From Clostridia bacterium (GTDB lineage: Bacteria > Bacillota > Clostridia > Oscillospirales > Acutalibacteraceae), in NCBI GenBank assembly GCA_017631745.1, contig JAGBSR010000095.1:1-14486 (forward strand): a DNA stretch of 14,486 bases, written 5' to 3'. Shown piece after piece: positions 1 to 6,627 of this stretch. Under the pieces are notes generated by a model. That model was given only the letters and a program-made list of their open reading frames with translations, made no database searches and had not been told where the DNA came from. Within the stretch, counting starts at the first letter, position 1. Every line of letters begins with the position of its first letter. The position numbers were made by a program, and so were the translations under genes.

Positions 1-300
1 AAGCAAGCTCTCGTCAGCCTTTGCTTCGGCTTCGTCGAGCTGTGTCTCTTTCTCAGGCAATCCCATTCGCAAAATATTGAGAGCTCTGCTTCGTGCAGCC
101 TTGACCATATAGGCACCTGTTTTAACCGAGTCGATGTCCTGTATCTTGTCAAGATTTTTAGATATGGCTATAAATGCATCGTGGACTGCATCTTCGGCTC
201 TCTGAGGGTCGCCTAAAACCTTGCAGGCAGTTATGTACATTCGGTTTTTATACTTGCCGTAAAGCTGTCGCATTTTTTCTTTGTCGTTTTCGCTGTGCAT
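1..300 (-). CDS. ECF-type RNA polymerase sigma factor, 3' end cut by window
   Basis: The minus strand is open from an ATG at 298-300 to the window edge (100 codons). The product starts MHSENDKEKMRQLYGKYKNR and has a sigma-70 region 2: LYGKYKNRMY, then the helix ACKVLGDPQRAEDAVHDAFI with the AED.V.DAF core-binding signature, then KNLDKI. Region 2 binds core polymerase and the -10 element. Region 4 would lie beyond base 1 and is not visible, so the ECF assignment rests on region 2 beginning right at the N-terminus. A very strong ribosome binding site (AAGGAGGTGAG) lies 5-6 bases before the ATG, which fixes the start. The cognate anti-sigma gene, usually downstream, would also be outside the window. 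Target genes cannot be inferred. Confidence 0.9.
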   Translation of the reverse strand, partial: MHSENDKEKMRQLYGKYKNRMYITACKVLGDPQRAEDAVHDAFIAISKNLDKIQDIDSVKTGAYMVKAARSRALNILRMGLPEKETQLDEAEAKADESLL

Positions 301-341
301 TTTATCTCACCTCCTTATGTCTTTTAAAGGCCTTTCACTTA

Positions 342-371
342 TATAAACACAGTTTCGCTTAAAAAGGTTAC
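342..371 (-). promoter_or_regulatory. Candidate ECF-type (autoregulated) promoter of the sigma gene
   Basis: On the minus strand GTAACC followed by a T-run (-35 side, 366-371) is separated by about 15 bases from GTGTTTATATAA (-10 side). An AAC-containing -35 with a GT-type -10 and no good sigma-A -35 hexamer is the pattern of ECF-dependent promoters, which are commonly autoregulated. A sigma-A reading using only TATATA at 341-346 is possible but has no matching -35. Confidence 0.45.
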
Positions 372-390
372 GGAATTTGGAAAATTTATT

Positions 391-446
391 TATGACGTCC
401 TCGCCGGACAGGCATTCTTTTTGCTGTCGCCCAAAAAGAATCAAAA
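391..446 (+). repeat. Two-hairpin intergenic repeat, copy 1
   Basis: Hairpin A is GTCC-TCGCC-GGAC (397-409). After AGGC comes hairpin B, ATTCTTTTTG paired with CAAAAAGAAT (414-423 with 432-441), followed by CAAAA. Copy 2 at 12841-12896 keeps the TCGCC loop, the AGGC linker and the CAAAA tail, but both stems differ with both arms changed together (GCCC/GGGC in hairpin A). It lies between the sigma gene promoter and the terminator at 534-565. Bases 447-503 hold nothing I can name. Confidence 0.7.
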
Positions 447-503
447 ACGCGATAATTTTCTCGGCGGGTTGAAGCTTATCTCTTCGATGGCGCTCCCCCG
501 CGA

Positions 504-533
504 TTCTGCATTATGCACTCTGAACTCTGCATT
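504..533 (+). repeat. Four-unit heptanucleotide tandem repeat, copy 1
   Basis: Four consecutive 7-mers: TTCTGCA, TTATGCA, CTCTGAA, CTCTGCA, then TT. The array at 12763-12790 has the same unit length, unit number and order of CA- and AA-ending units. Both arrays directly neighbour a rho-independent terminator. Confidence 0.65.
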
Positions 534-565
534 AAAAAAGACGGTAGTTTCCTACCGTCTTTTTA
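534..565 (-). terminator. Rho-independent terminator of the glpK-dehydrogenase unit
   Basis: GACGGTAG (540-547), loop TTTC, CTACCGTC (552-559): a perfect 8-bp stem with an A-run on the left and a T-run on the right. It starts five bases beyond the dehydrogenase stop codon. The symmetrical A and T flanks would let it work in both directions. Confidence 0.92.
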
Positions 566-569
566 TGTC

Positions 570-1679
570 TTATGCTTCCCAGGGGAATTTGTAGTCAAGA
601 CCGAGATCGTCACGAACCTTGTTCATTTCAGCCTGAACTGATTCGTTGATGGGTACACCGCTGTCTTTTCTCTGCATCCAGATGTCGTATTCTTTTTCAC
701 CTGCTGTGTAAATTCTGTCTTCGCCGGGAGCCTTCTTTGATGCTCTCATTGAACGAACGATGTCGCCTGCCTTCTTACGAGCGATTTCTTCGCCGAGGAA
801 GTGGTTTGTATCGATAGCAATGAAGAAGTGACCGAGCTGATAGGGTCTGATGTTGCCGTCAGCATCCTTACCGTCGAGATCCTTACCGTATGCACCGTCC
901 TGAAGAATTGATGAAAGGAATTCTACGAAGAGAGCAAAGCCGTAACCCTTGTAACCGCCGAGAGCTTCGCCGATACCACCGAGAGTAGTAAGAGCTGCTG
1001 TGCCCTGACGAATCTTCTTAAGAGCTACACCTGCATCGCCTTCTACAGGGTTACCGTCGAGGTCGATAACAGTACCGGGATGAATTTCTTCACCGATTCT
1101 CTCGTAGTATTCAACCTTACCGTTCTGTGTGATTGATGTTGCGCAGTCGAAGTTGAAGTCGAAATCTTCATCAGTGGGAACGCCGAGTGTGAAGGGGTTA
1201 GTACCGAACATACCCTCAACACCGAGTGTGGGAGCAACTGAAGGACGAGCGTTTGTACCTGTCATACCGATACAGCCTGCCTTTGTAGCCATTGATGTGT
1301 AGTAGCCTGCGATACCATAGTGTGTTGAGTTACGAACTGTAACCATACCCATACCGTATTTCTTAGCCTTTTCGATAGCCATGCTCATAGCCTTGTAACC
1401 GATTACCTGGCCCATACCGTGGTGACCGTCAACAACTGCTGTTGTTTCTGTCTCCTTGAGGATTTCGAAGTTTGTTACGGGGAACTGAATGCCTGCATTG
1501 ATTCTGTCAATGTAAACGGGCTTGAAACGGTTACAACCATGTGATTCGATACCTCTTCTGTCTGAGTCGAGGATAACGTCCGTTACGATTTCAGCATCGT
1601 CTGCGGGTACGCCAACGCCGATAAATGCATCTTTGATGAAATCATGTGTTGTTTTCCAGTCAAGAATAACTTTTGCCAT
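570..1679 (-). CDS. Malate/L-lactate dehydrogenase family (Ldh_2) oxidoreductase
   Basis: A 369-residue NAD(P)-dependent 2-hydroxyacid dehydrogenase of the Ldh_2 family, which includes AllD ureidoglycolate, ComC sulfolactate and YiaK 2,3-diketogulonate enzymes. Visible family motifs: DSDRRGIESHG near residues 38-48; NSTHYGIAGYYT with the expected catalytic His120; FGTNPFTLGVPT at 158-169; DCATS at 178-182; GGYKGYGFALFVEFLSSIL in the C-terminal half. The reading frame is open further upstream into glpK, but the ATG at 1677-1679 is the right start: AGGAGTG precedes it by six bases and the family N-terminus (MAKVILDWKTTHDF) begins there. It lies 55 bases after glpK with no terminator between, so it is probably cotranscribed. 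The substrate cannot be told from sequence; the linkage to glycerol kinase suggests a role in carbon or redox balance, which is inference. Confidence 0.93.
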   Translation of the reverse strand: MAKVILDWKTTHDFIKDAFIGVGVPADDAEIVTDVILDSDRRGIESHGCNRFKPVYIDRINAGIQFPVTNFEILKETETTAVVDGHHGMGQVIGYKAMSMAIEKAKKYGMGMVTVRNSTHYGIAGYYTSMATKAGCIGMTGTNARPSVAPTLGVEGMFGTNPFTLGVPTDEDFDFNFDCATSITQNGKVEYYERIGEEIHPGTVIDLDGNPVEGDAGVALKKIRQGTAALTTLGGIGEALGGYKGYGFALFVEFLSSILQDGAYGKDLDGKDADGNIRPYQLGHFFIAIDTNHFLGEEIARKKAGDIVRSMRASKKAPGEDRIYTAGEKEYDIWMQRKDSGVPINESVQAEMNKVRDDLGLDYKFPWEA

Positions 1680-1734
1680 TGTGAACACTCCTATATATTT
1701 TTTTATATTTTTCAAGCCATAAGGCTTAAATAAT

Positions 1735-3249
1735 TTATTCTTTATCTTCCCAAGCCATTGCTCTTGTAACAGCTTTCTTCCAGCCGTCGTAATACTTGTT
1801 TCTCTCGTCCATTGACATAACGGGCTCGAAGACTCTGTCAACCTCACGGTTAGATTCGATATCATCGAGATTTTCCCATACGCCCACGGCAAGACCTGCA
1901 AGATATGCAGCACCGAGAGCTGTGGTTTCAACGGTCTTGGGTCTGTTAACCTTAGTCTGTGCCATATTTGCCTGAATCTGCATCATAATGTTACTTACAC
2001 TTGCACCGCCGTCAACACGAAGCTCGCCGATTTCAATACCTGAGTCATCCTTCATAGCTTCGAGAAGGTCGGTCATCTGATATGTGATGCTTTCGAGTAC
2101 TGCACGGCATATGTGCTTTCTGTTTACACCTCTTGTAAGACCAACAATACAGCCTCTTGCATACATATCCCAATAGGGAGCACCGAGACCTGTGAATGCA
2201 GGTACAAGATAGCAACCGTTTGCATCGTCAACAAGTTCTGCAAGCTCGTCGCATCTCTTGGGGCTGTCTACAAGCTGAACCTCATCACGAAGCCACTTGA
2301 TAACTGAGCCTGCATTGAATGCTGAGCCTTCGATTGAATATGTGGTTTTACCGCCGAGACTCCATGCAACACCTGTGAGAAGATTGTTCTTTGACTCAAC
2401 TCTCTTTTCACCTGTATTCATAAGAAGGAAGCAGCCTGTGCCGTAGGTATTCTTTGACATACCGCTTTCAAAGCAAGCCTGACCGAAAAGAGCTGAGGGC
2501 TGGTCGCCGATAGCACCGCAGATGGGCACACCTTCAAGCTCTTCAAGACCGATGATGCCTGATGCAACCTTGCCGTAAACCTCACTTGAGGGTACGGGTG
2601 TGGGAAGAATATTCATAGGCACACCGAGCTTTTCACAAAGATACTCATCCCAACAGAGCTTGTCAACATCAAAGAGCATTGTTCTTGATGCGTTTGAGTA
2701 ATCAGTTACGTGAACTCTGCCGCCTGAAAGATTCCAGATAAGCCAGGTTTCAACAGTACCGAAAAGGAGCTGACCTGCCTGGGCAAGAGCCTTTACGCCG
2801 GGTATGTTATCGATAATCCACTTGATTTTTGTAGCTGAGAAATAAGCGTCAACAATAAGACCTGTGTGTGATTTGATGTAATCGCAAAGTTCTGTATCTT
2901 CCTTTATCTTTTCGCAAAGGTCAGCAGTACGGCGGCACTGCCAAACAATAGCATTGTAAACAGGCTTACCTGTAGTTCTGTCCCAAAGGATAGTAGTTTC
3001 GCGCTGATTAGTGATGCCGATACCTGCGATGTCTTCAGCCTTGAAATTGCCTGAGCGAAGAACTGTTGTAATTGAATTGAGCTGACTGTAAAGGATGTTG
3101 AGAGGGTCGTGCTCTACCCAACCTGCCTTAGGATAAATCTGCTCAAACTCGTTCTGAGCTTTAGCAATAATTGAGCCTTTTTTGTCGAAAACAATAGCTC
3201 TTGAGCTTGTTGTACCCTGGTCAAGGGCAAGGATAAACTTTTCTTTCAT
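1735..3249 (-). CDS. glpK: Glycerol kinase
   Basis: A 504-residue FGGY-family kinase that phosphorylates glycerol with ATP to sn-glycerol 3-phosphate; the E. coli enzyme has 502 residues, so this is full length. The N-terminal phosphate-binding loop LDQGTTSSRAIVFD is at residues 9-22. Other glycerol kinase signatures are GWVEHDP, ITNQRETTILWDR, IVWQCRRT, the second ATPase segment TYGTGCFLLMNTG, GLGAPYWDMYARG and RVDGGASVSN, then ETTALGAAYLAGLAVGVW. GGAGG lies 10 bases before the ATG. The gene has a consensus promoter and a roughly 100-base leader and is followed by the Ldh_2 dehydrogenase gene. No glycerol facilitator or glycerol-3-phosphate dehydrogenase gene is in the window, so the next step of glycerol use is encoded elsewhere. 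Confidence 0.97.
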   Translation of the reverse strand: MKEKFILALDQGTTSSRAIVFDKKGSIIAKAQNEFEQIYPKAGWVEHDPLNILYSQLNSITTVLRSGNFKAEDIAGIGITNQRETTILWDRTTGKPVYNAIVWQCRRTADLCEKIKEDTELCDYIKSHTGLIVDAYFSATKIKWIIDNIPGVKALAQAGQLLFGTVETWLIWNLSGGRVHVTDYSNASRTMLFDVDKLCWDEYLCEKLGVPMNILPTPVPSSEVYGKVASGIIGLEELEGVPICGAIGDQPSALFGQACFESGMSKNTYGTGCFLLMNTGEKRVESKNNLLTGVAWSLGGKTTYSIEGSAFNAGSVIKWLRDEVQLVDSPKRCDELAELVDDANGCYLVPAFTGLGAPYWDMYARGCIVGLTRGVNRKHICRAVLESITYQMTDLLEAMKDDSGIEIGELRVDGGASVSNIMMQIQANMAQTKVNRPKTVETTALGAAYLAGLAVGVWENLDDIESNREVDRVFEPVMSMDERNKYYDGWKKAVTRAMAWEDKE

Positions 3250-3286
3250 ATCTTCATATCCTCCTTAATAATTGCCTTGTAAATAA

Positions 3287-3349
3287 GAGAACCGAACGCC
3301 CTAACAAGGGAATACTCCGTTCTCATTTCTCCATTGCTTACAAGTAAGC
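3287..3349 (-). promoter_or_regulatory. Structured 5' leader of glpK
   Basis: Transcription from the promoter at 3362-3390 should start near 3355 and leave about 100 untranslated bases. The leader opens with a perfect 6-bp hairpin, GCTTAC-TT-GTAAGC (3336-3349). It then has two overlapping, mutually exclusive pairings: GAGAAC with GTTCTC across 3287-3324, or GAACG with CGTTC around an inner CCC/GGG hairpin. No U-tract follows, so this is not a plain terminator. It fits no riboswitch class I recognise. A role in glpK control is inference. Confidence 0.4.
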
Positions 3350-3361
3350 ATTATTATATTT

Positions 3362-3390
3362 ATTGTACTGTATAAGCGCCCGTTTGTCAA
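3362..3390 (-). promoter_or_regulatory. Sigma-A promoter of glpK
   Basis: On the minus strand TTGACA (3385-3390) and TACAAT (3362-3367) are separated by exactly 17 bases: a perfect -35 and a one-mismatch -10. It serves glpK and, with no terminator between them, the dehydrogenase gene. Confidence 0.92.
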
Positions 3391-3409
3391 GGATTTATGA
3401 GCAATTATA

Positions 3410-3426
3410 GGCCATTATGGGCCATT
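3410..3426. promoter_or_regulatory. Direct repeat GGCCATT x2 upstream of glpK promoter
   Basis: GGCCATT occurs at 3410-3416 and 3420-3426, ten bases apart, one helical turn. The pair begins 20 bases upstream of the glpK -35, a position where an activator could bind on one face of the helix. The regulator is unknown. Confidence 0.35.
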
Positions 3427-3496
3427 GGAAAAATAAAGATATTTTCACTGTTTTGTCTTGGAATTAAAGAGGTATTTTTAAGGTGAGAGTGAGATC

Positions 3497-3582
3497 GGGG
3501 CTCCACGAAATCGCCTGAGCGATTTCAGGGGCCGCCTCGAAGAGGCGACCCCTCGCCGAACTTCGTTCGGCGGTGGAGCCCC
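3497..3582 (+). repeat. Cloverleaf element A (four-way junction, 86 bp)
   Basis: Closing stem GGGGCTCCAC (3497-3506) with GTGGAGCCCC (3573-3582). Inside, back to back with no spare base: hairpin 1 GAAATCGC/GCGATTTC (3507-3526, loop CTGA); hairpin 2 AGGGGCCGCCTC/GAGGCGACCCCT (3527-3553, loop GAA, one C/A mismatch); hairpin 3 CGCCGAAC/GTTCGGCG (3554-3572, loop TTC). CCCTGCAC follows five bases later, as in element B. It lies between two divergent genes and has no T-run, so it is not a terminator. Same architecture as 4487-4569 and, inverted, 6790-6872. Confidence 0.9.
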
Positions 3583-3647
3583 CTGTTCCCTGCACATCAA
3601 AGGCTTCAAAAAAATATCACCTAATTTTAAATTTTTATTTATAACTC

Positions 3648-3676
3648 TTGACCCAAAGGCAAATATATTGTATTAT
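3648..3676 (+). promoter_or_regulatory. Sigma-A promoter of the beta-propeller-like gene
   Basis: TTGACC (3648-3653), 17-base spacer, TATTAT (3671-3676). It lies 65 bases beyond cloverleaf element A and about 66 bases before the gene's ATG. Confidence 0.8.
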
Positions 3677-3741
3677 ATTCAGTGAATTAAAAACTACCCC
3701 GTTTATATATAATTAAGTTTAAATGAAAGGATAAGGAATAA

Positions 3742-4416
3742 ATGGAAAACGTATTTTCAGGCGAAATACTCAATATCACCCCCTTTAAAAAGGGCTTCGT
3801 TTTTGCAACTAAAGGCACAACTCCCGACGGAAGATTAAAGGCAAATTTTTACGGCTACGATGCCATCAACGATAAATTCACTCACATTAAAAAATCAGTT
3901 TATCTCAAAATAAAATTCGGTTATGAATATGAAGAAATCGCCTCACAGCTCGGCGACTATGTTTCATGTGATGTAGGCGTGCTCAACGATAACCGTGTAA
4001 TGGCTATATTCCCCAACGGCGAATATAACATCTTCAACACAGACGGCTCACTCAATGTGTCCTCTCTTCTCACCTATCACGGCTCACCCGTTTGCGATAT
4101 CGCAGTTGACGGTGCTTATGTCTGGTGTGCGGTACCCGGTGAAAATGCAATTATCAAGTACTCCCCCCGCGAAGGCAGAATTCTTCTTCGTGTCGGTGGC
4201 GGTGAAGCTACAGCATTTGAAAATCCTTGTGCTGTTACTCTTCACGGCAGCACCCTTTATATCTGCAATCAGTCATCAAAGAAAATCCGCACCCTTAACA
4301 TTCAGACCAACTCTGTAAGAGACTACCGTGTATTTAACGAAAAGGTGTATAAATACATCAATGTTATGGGCAGAGAGTTTGTTTGGCTCAAGTCAGGTCT
4401 TTATATTCTCGATTGA
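3742..4416 (+). CDS. Hypothetical protein, NHL/beta-propeller-like
   Basis: A 224-residue protein with no signal peptide or membrane segment, so probably cytoplasmic. I do not recognise a named family. It has loosely repeating units of about 40 residues typical of beta-propeller blades: MAIFPNGEYNIFNTDG, then VCDIAVDGAYVWCAVPGENAIIKYSPREG, then ENPCAVTLHGSTLYICNQSSKKIRTLNIQT. The last two resemble NHL blades (a proline-led strand, an 'L.YI.N....I' strand, then a turn). Only four or five blades fit, so it may be a partial propeller or need a partner. The ATG at 3742 has an AAGGATAAGGA ribosome binding site. The gene stands alone on its strand with its own promoter and terminator, between cloverleaf elements A and B. 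No function is assigned. Confidence 0.8.
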   Translation: MENVFSGEILNITPFKKGFVFATKGTTPDGRLKANFYGYDAINDKFTHIKKSVYLKIKFGYEYEEIASQLGDYVSCDVGVLNDNRVMAIFPNGEYNIFNTDGSLNVSSLLTYHGSPVCDIAVDGAYVWCAVPGENAIIKYSPREGRILLRVGGGEATAFENPCAVTLHGSTLYICNQSSKKIRTLNIQTNSVRDYRVFNEKVYKYINVMGREFVWLKSGLYILD

Positions 4417-4436
4417 TAATATAATTACATTGCATA

Positions 4437-4462
4437 GGCGACCTTTGGTCGCTCTTTTTTTT
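4437..4462 (+). terminator. Terminator of the beta-propeller-like gene
   Basis: GGCGACC (4437-4443), loop TTT, GGTCGCT (4447-4453), then C and eight T. It starts 21 bases after the stop codon. Confidence 0.9.
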
Positions 4463-4486
4463 ATCGGTTTTTGCGAAGAGGTAGGA

Positions 4487-4569
4487 GGCGGCTCCGTGAA
4501 ATCGCTTTAAGCGATTTCCGTGAGTGCAAAGCACTCACGCGCCGAACTATGTTCGGCGACGGAGCCGCC
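4487..4569 (+). repeat. Cloverleaf element B (four-way junction, 83 bp)
   Basis: Closing stem GGCGGCTCCGT (4487-4497) with ACGGAGCCGCC (4559-4569), perfect over 11 bp. Hairpin 1 GAAATCGC/GCGATTTC (4498-4518); hairpin 2 CGTGAGTGC/GCACTCACG (4519-4539, loop AAA); hairpin 3 CGCCGAAC/GTTCGGCG (4540-4558, loop TAT). Every base is assigned and the junction has no unpaired base. CCCTGCAC follows six bases later. It lies between two convergent genes that already have their own terminators, so it is not needed for termination. Confidence 0.92.
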
Positions 4570-4593
4570 GCACTCCCCTGCACCGCCAACTGA

Positions 4594-4635
4594 ATAAAAA
4601 AGCAATCCACCTGAACCTTATAGGCACAGGTGGAT
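4594..4635 (-). terminator. Terminator of the MFS transporter gene
   Basis: ATCCACCTG (4605-4613) pairs with CAGGTGGAT (4627-4635), 9 bp, with an inner CCT/AGG pairing in the loop. On the minus strand it runs into TGCTTTTTTATT. It lies 25 bases after the transporter stop codon. Confidence 0.85.
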
Positions 4636-4660
4636 ATTTCATTACAAGCTATAAGCTGAA

Positions 4661-6013
4661 TCAGTCAGCCTTTTTGAAAACGCCTTTCTTAGCAAGAATA
4701 GCGATTGGCACAAGTACGAACACTGCAACAATAGCTGCAAAGAGGAACATACTTGTTGAGGGAACAAGCTTTTCAACGCCATATTCAATGATTGTAAGAT
4801 TTGAAGTACGGCAAGCAATATCACCGATCCAGGGGCCAACAACCATAGGAATAAGAACTGAGAAAATCATTCTGATACCCTGGAAAAGACCTACTTTATC
4901 TTCAGGGATGAAGTCACGAACAGATGCGCTGAGCTGAATCTGAAGAACAACATAACCGATAAGAGTGGGGGCAATACCGATAAGTACAACTACAATACTT
5001 GTTGAAGTTGAAAGAATTGCAAGACCAATGATGAAGAGAATAATTGTGGGGATATAAGCCTTGAGCTTGTTTTTGTTTGCAACCTTGAGAAGAACAACGA
5101 TACCTGCTACAAGAGCTGCAACAGCAACAACTGCAACAACGATAGTCTTTACGTCAAAGACAATACCAGGAAGAATTACTTTTTCAAGATAAACGAAAAG
5201 ATAAGGGAAGAATACCTGCACTGCGATATTATAAATACAAACAGCTGCAAGAGCAAGGTAAAGTCTTGAGTTCTTTGCTACTACTGAGGGTCTGAAACCG
5301 TAGAAAAGGTCACTCCAATAGTTTGAGTTTGTTTTTTCACCCTTAATCTGAGGCTCCTCAAGTGTGAAGAGACCGCCAACACCGCAAAGTGTTACAACGA
5401 TACCGAGACCGAGGAAGAATGCTTTATAGGTAACAACACCTGCCTGAGCAAGGCTGCCGACACCCATAACTGCAATCATAGCAAAGAAGCCGACAAACAT
5501 AAGCACTGTTTCAACCTGAGGTCTGACAATAGGATTAGTAACGTCAGTTACCCAGGCATTAAATGCTGAGTCATTACTTGTTGAGCCCATAAAAGTCATA
5601 ACCATATCCATAATAATAACTGCCCAGACTGAGAAAAGAAGAATCTTAACTTCATCTGAAAGGCCAAAAACTGCAGCAATATTTTCTCTTGAAATAAGAC
5701 CGAATGCAGCAGTAGTGATACCCCAGATTATGTAACCGATTGAAATGAAAACTTTACGCTTTTTCATTTTCTCGCTGAGAGTACCCATAATAAATGTTGT
5801 GACAACGGCTGTTACTGCTGAAAGCGCAACCATACGGCTGATAGCTGTCGTGGGTGCCATAACACCTGCAAGAGCTTCTGCTGATACACCTTCATAAATT
5901 GAGCCGTAAAGGAAGGTGTTGAAATACATATTTTCCAGATTCCATGCAACACCGCCCATAAGGCTGAAAATAATAATGTTCAGCCAGGTTCTTTTGGTAA
6001 GCTTGTTTTCCAT
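4661..6013 (-). CDS. MFS transporter, sugar/GPH-like
   Basis: A 450-residue integral membrane protein with about 12 hydrophobic segments, split by a charged central loop (EEPQIKGEKTNSNYWSDLFYGF) near residues 218-240. This is the 6+6 layout of the major facilitator superfamily. The loop after the second or third helix, GTLSEKMKKRKVFISIGYI, matches the basic loop of MFS and the related GPH (glycoside-pentoside-hexuronide) group; no sugar-binding signature is specific enough to name a substrate. AGGAG lies 11 bases before the ATG. It starts 68 bases after queT, behind a terminator-like stem that contains TATAAT, so it may have its own promoter or depend on readthrough. No sugar-degrading genes adjoin it. 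Confidence 0.88.
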   Translation of the reverse strand: MENKLTKRTWLNIIIFSLMGGVAWNLENMYFNTFLYGSIYEGVSAEALAGVMAPTTAISRMVALSAVTAVVTTFIMGTLSEKMKKRKVFISIGYIIWGITTAAFGLISRENIAAVFGLSDEVKILLFSVWAVIIMDMVMTFMGSTSNDSAFNAWVTDVTNPIVRPQVETVLMFVGFFAMIAVMGVGSLAQAGVVTYKAFFLGLGIVVTLCGVGGLFTLEEPQIKGEKTNSNYWSDLFYGFRPSVVAKNSRLYLALAAVCIYNIAVQVFFPYLFVYLEKVILPGIVFDVKTIVVAVVAVAALVAGIVVLLKVANKNKLKAYIPTIILFIIGLAILSTSTSIVVVLIGIAPTLIGYVVLQIQLSASVRDFIPEDKVGLFQGIRMIFSVLIPMVVGPWIGDIACRTSNLTIIEYGVEKLVPSTSMFLFAAIVAVFVLVPIAILAKKGVFKKAD

Positions 6014-6040
6014 TGTTTTTTTATCTCCTTTTTTAGTAAT

Positions 6041-6072
6041 AAAAAATCTACCCTACTATTATAGCAGAGTAG
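6041..6072 (-). terminator. Terminator of queT with an embedded -10-like TATAAT
   Basis: Arms CTACTCTGCTAT and ATAGTAGGGTAG (6048-6072, minus strand) pair over 12 positions around one base, followed by ATTTTTT. The two non-Watson-Crick positions are G.U wobbles in minus-strand RNA but A/C mismatches in plus-strand RNA, which favours a minus-strand RNA terminator over a DNA operator. It starts nine bases after the queT stop. TATAAT at 6058-6063 lies inside it, with TTGATT 16 bases upstream (6080-6085), and could be the promoter of the MFS gene. Confidence 0.7.
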
Positions 6073-6081
6073 ACGAAAAAA

Positions 6082-6615
6082 TCAAATAGTATTGAGATAT
6101 TTTTCAAAATTTTTATTTTTTATTGTCTTTACAAGCAGAAGTCCGAGCGTAAAACACACCACAAGCTCCCCTAAAGCCACACATCCCGCCTGTGTAAGAA
6201 AGCTCAAAAAGTTGAAGGGTCCTTCAATGAAGAAGATTTCAATCTCAAGTCCGATGATAATGCCGTTGAAAATTGCAGGCATCAGAGCTGAAATATAAGG
6301 CACTCCCTTGAAAGTGATGTTCCTTGTCTTGTAAATGCAAAGACAGGCAAGAAAGCTTGCAAAGGTACCCATAACCATATCAATCGGCAAAGCACTCACA
6401 GATATGAGATTTGCAAACAGACAGCCGATAGTCAGACCAGGTATTGCCGCCGGTGTAAAAACACACAGCATAGTCAGAGCTTCACTTAGTCTGAATTGCA
6501 CAGCCATTGATGTGCTGTTCGGGAAAATTGCCTCCTGGGCATAGGTGAGAGCCACATAAAGTGCAGCAATCACGGCACCGACTGCTAATCGGTGATTCTT
6601 TTTTCTGATATTCAT
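6082..6615 (-). CDS. queT: QueT-family queuosine precursor transporter, ECF S component
   Basis: A 177-residue membrane protein with about six hydrophobic segments. The signature QFRLSEALTMLCVFTPAAIPGLTIGCLFANLIS (residues ~40-72) is typical of QueT, the substrate-binding S subunit of energy-coupling-factor transporters that import a queuosine precursor such as preQ1 for tRNA modification. It needs the shared EcfA/EcfA'/EcfT module, which is not in the window. GGAG lies 9-10 bases before the ATG. The leader carries a candidate preQ1 riboswitch and a strong promoter, which supports the assignment independently. A terminator-like stem follows the stop codon. Confidence 0.92.
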   Translation of the reverse strand: MNIRKKNHRLAVGAVIAALYVALTYAQEAIFPNSTSMAVQFRLSEALTMLCVFTPAAIPGLTIGCLFANLISVSALPIDMVMGTFASFLACLCIYKTRNITFKGVPYISALMPAIFNGIIIGLEIEIFFIEGPFNFLSFLTQAGCVALGELVVCFTLGLLLVKTIKNKNFEKYLNTI

Positions 6616-6627
6616 TTTTTCGTGCTC

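Noticed and set aside
1680..1931. 84-codon N-terminal extension of the dehydrogenase frame
   Set aside because: It overlaps the end of glpK, shows no family similarity, and the internal ATG at 1677-1679 has a proper ribosome binding site.
3497..4569. Cloverleaf elements as tRNA genes
   Set aside because: They have four-arm folds but no anticodon loop, T-loop TTC motif, D-loop GG or CCA end, and the loops are only 3-5 bases.
4524..4937. 137-codon plus-strand open frame
   Set aside because: It begins inside cloverleaf B and continues antisense to the MFS gene; the MFS frame has clear membrane-protein structure.
6048..6072. 25-bp palindrome as a repressor operator over the MFS -10
   Set aside because: Its imperfect positions pair as G.U only in minus-strand RNA and a T-run follows, so a terminator explains it better; an operator role is not excluded.
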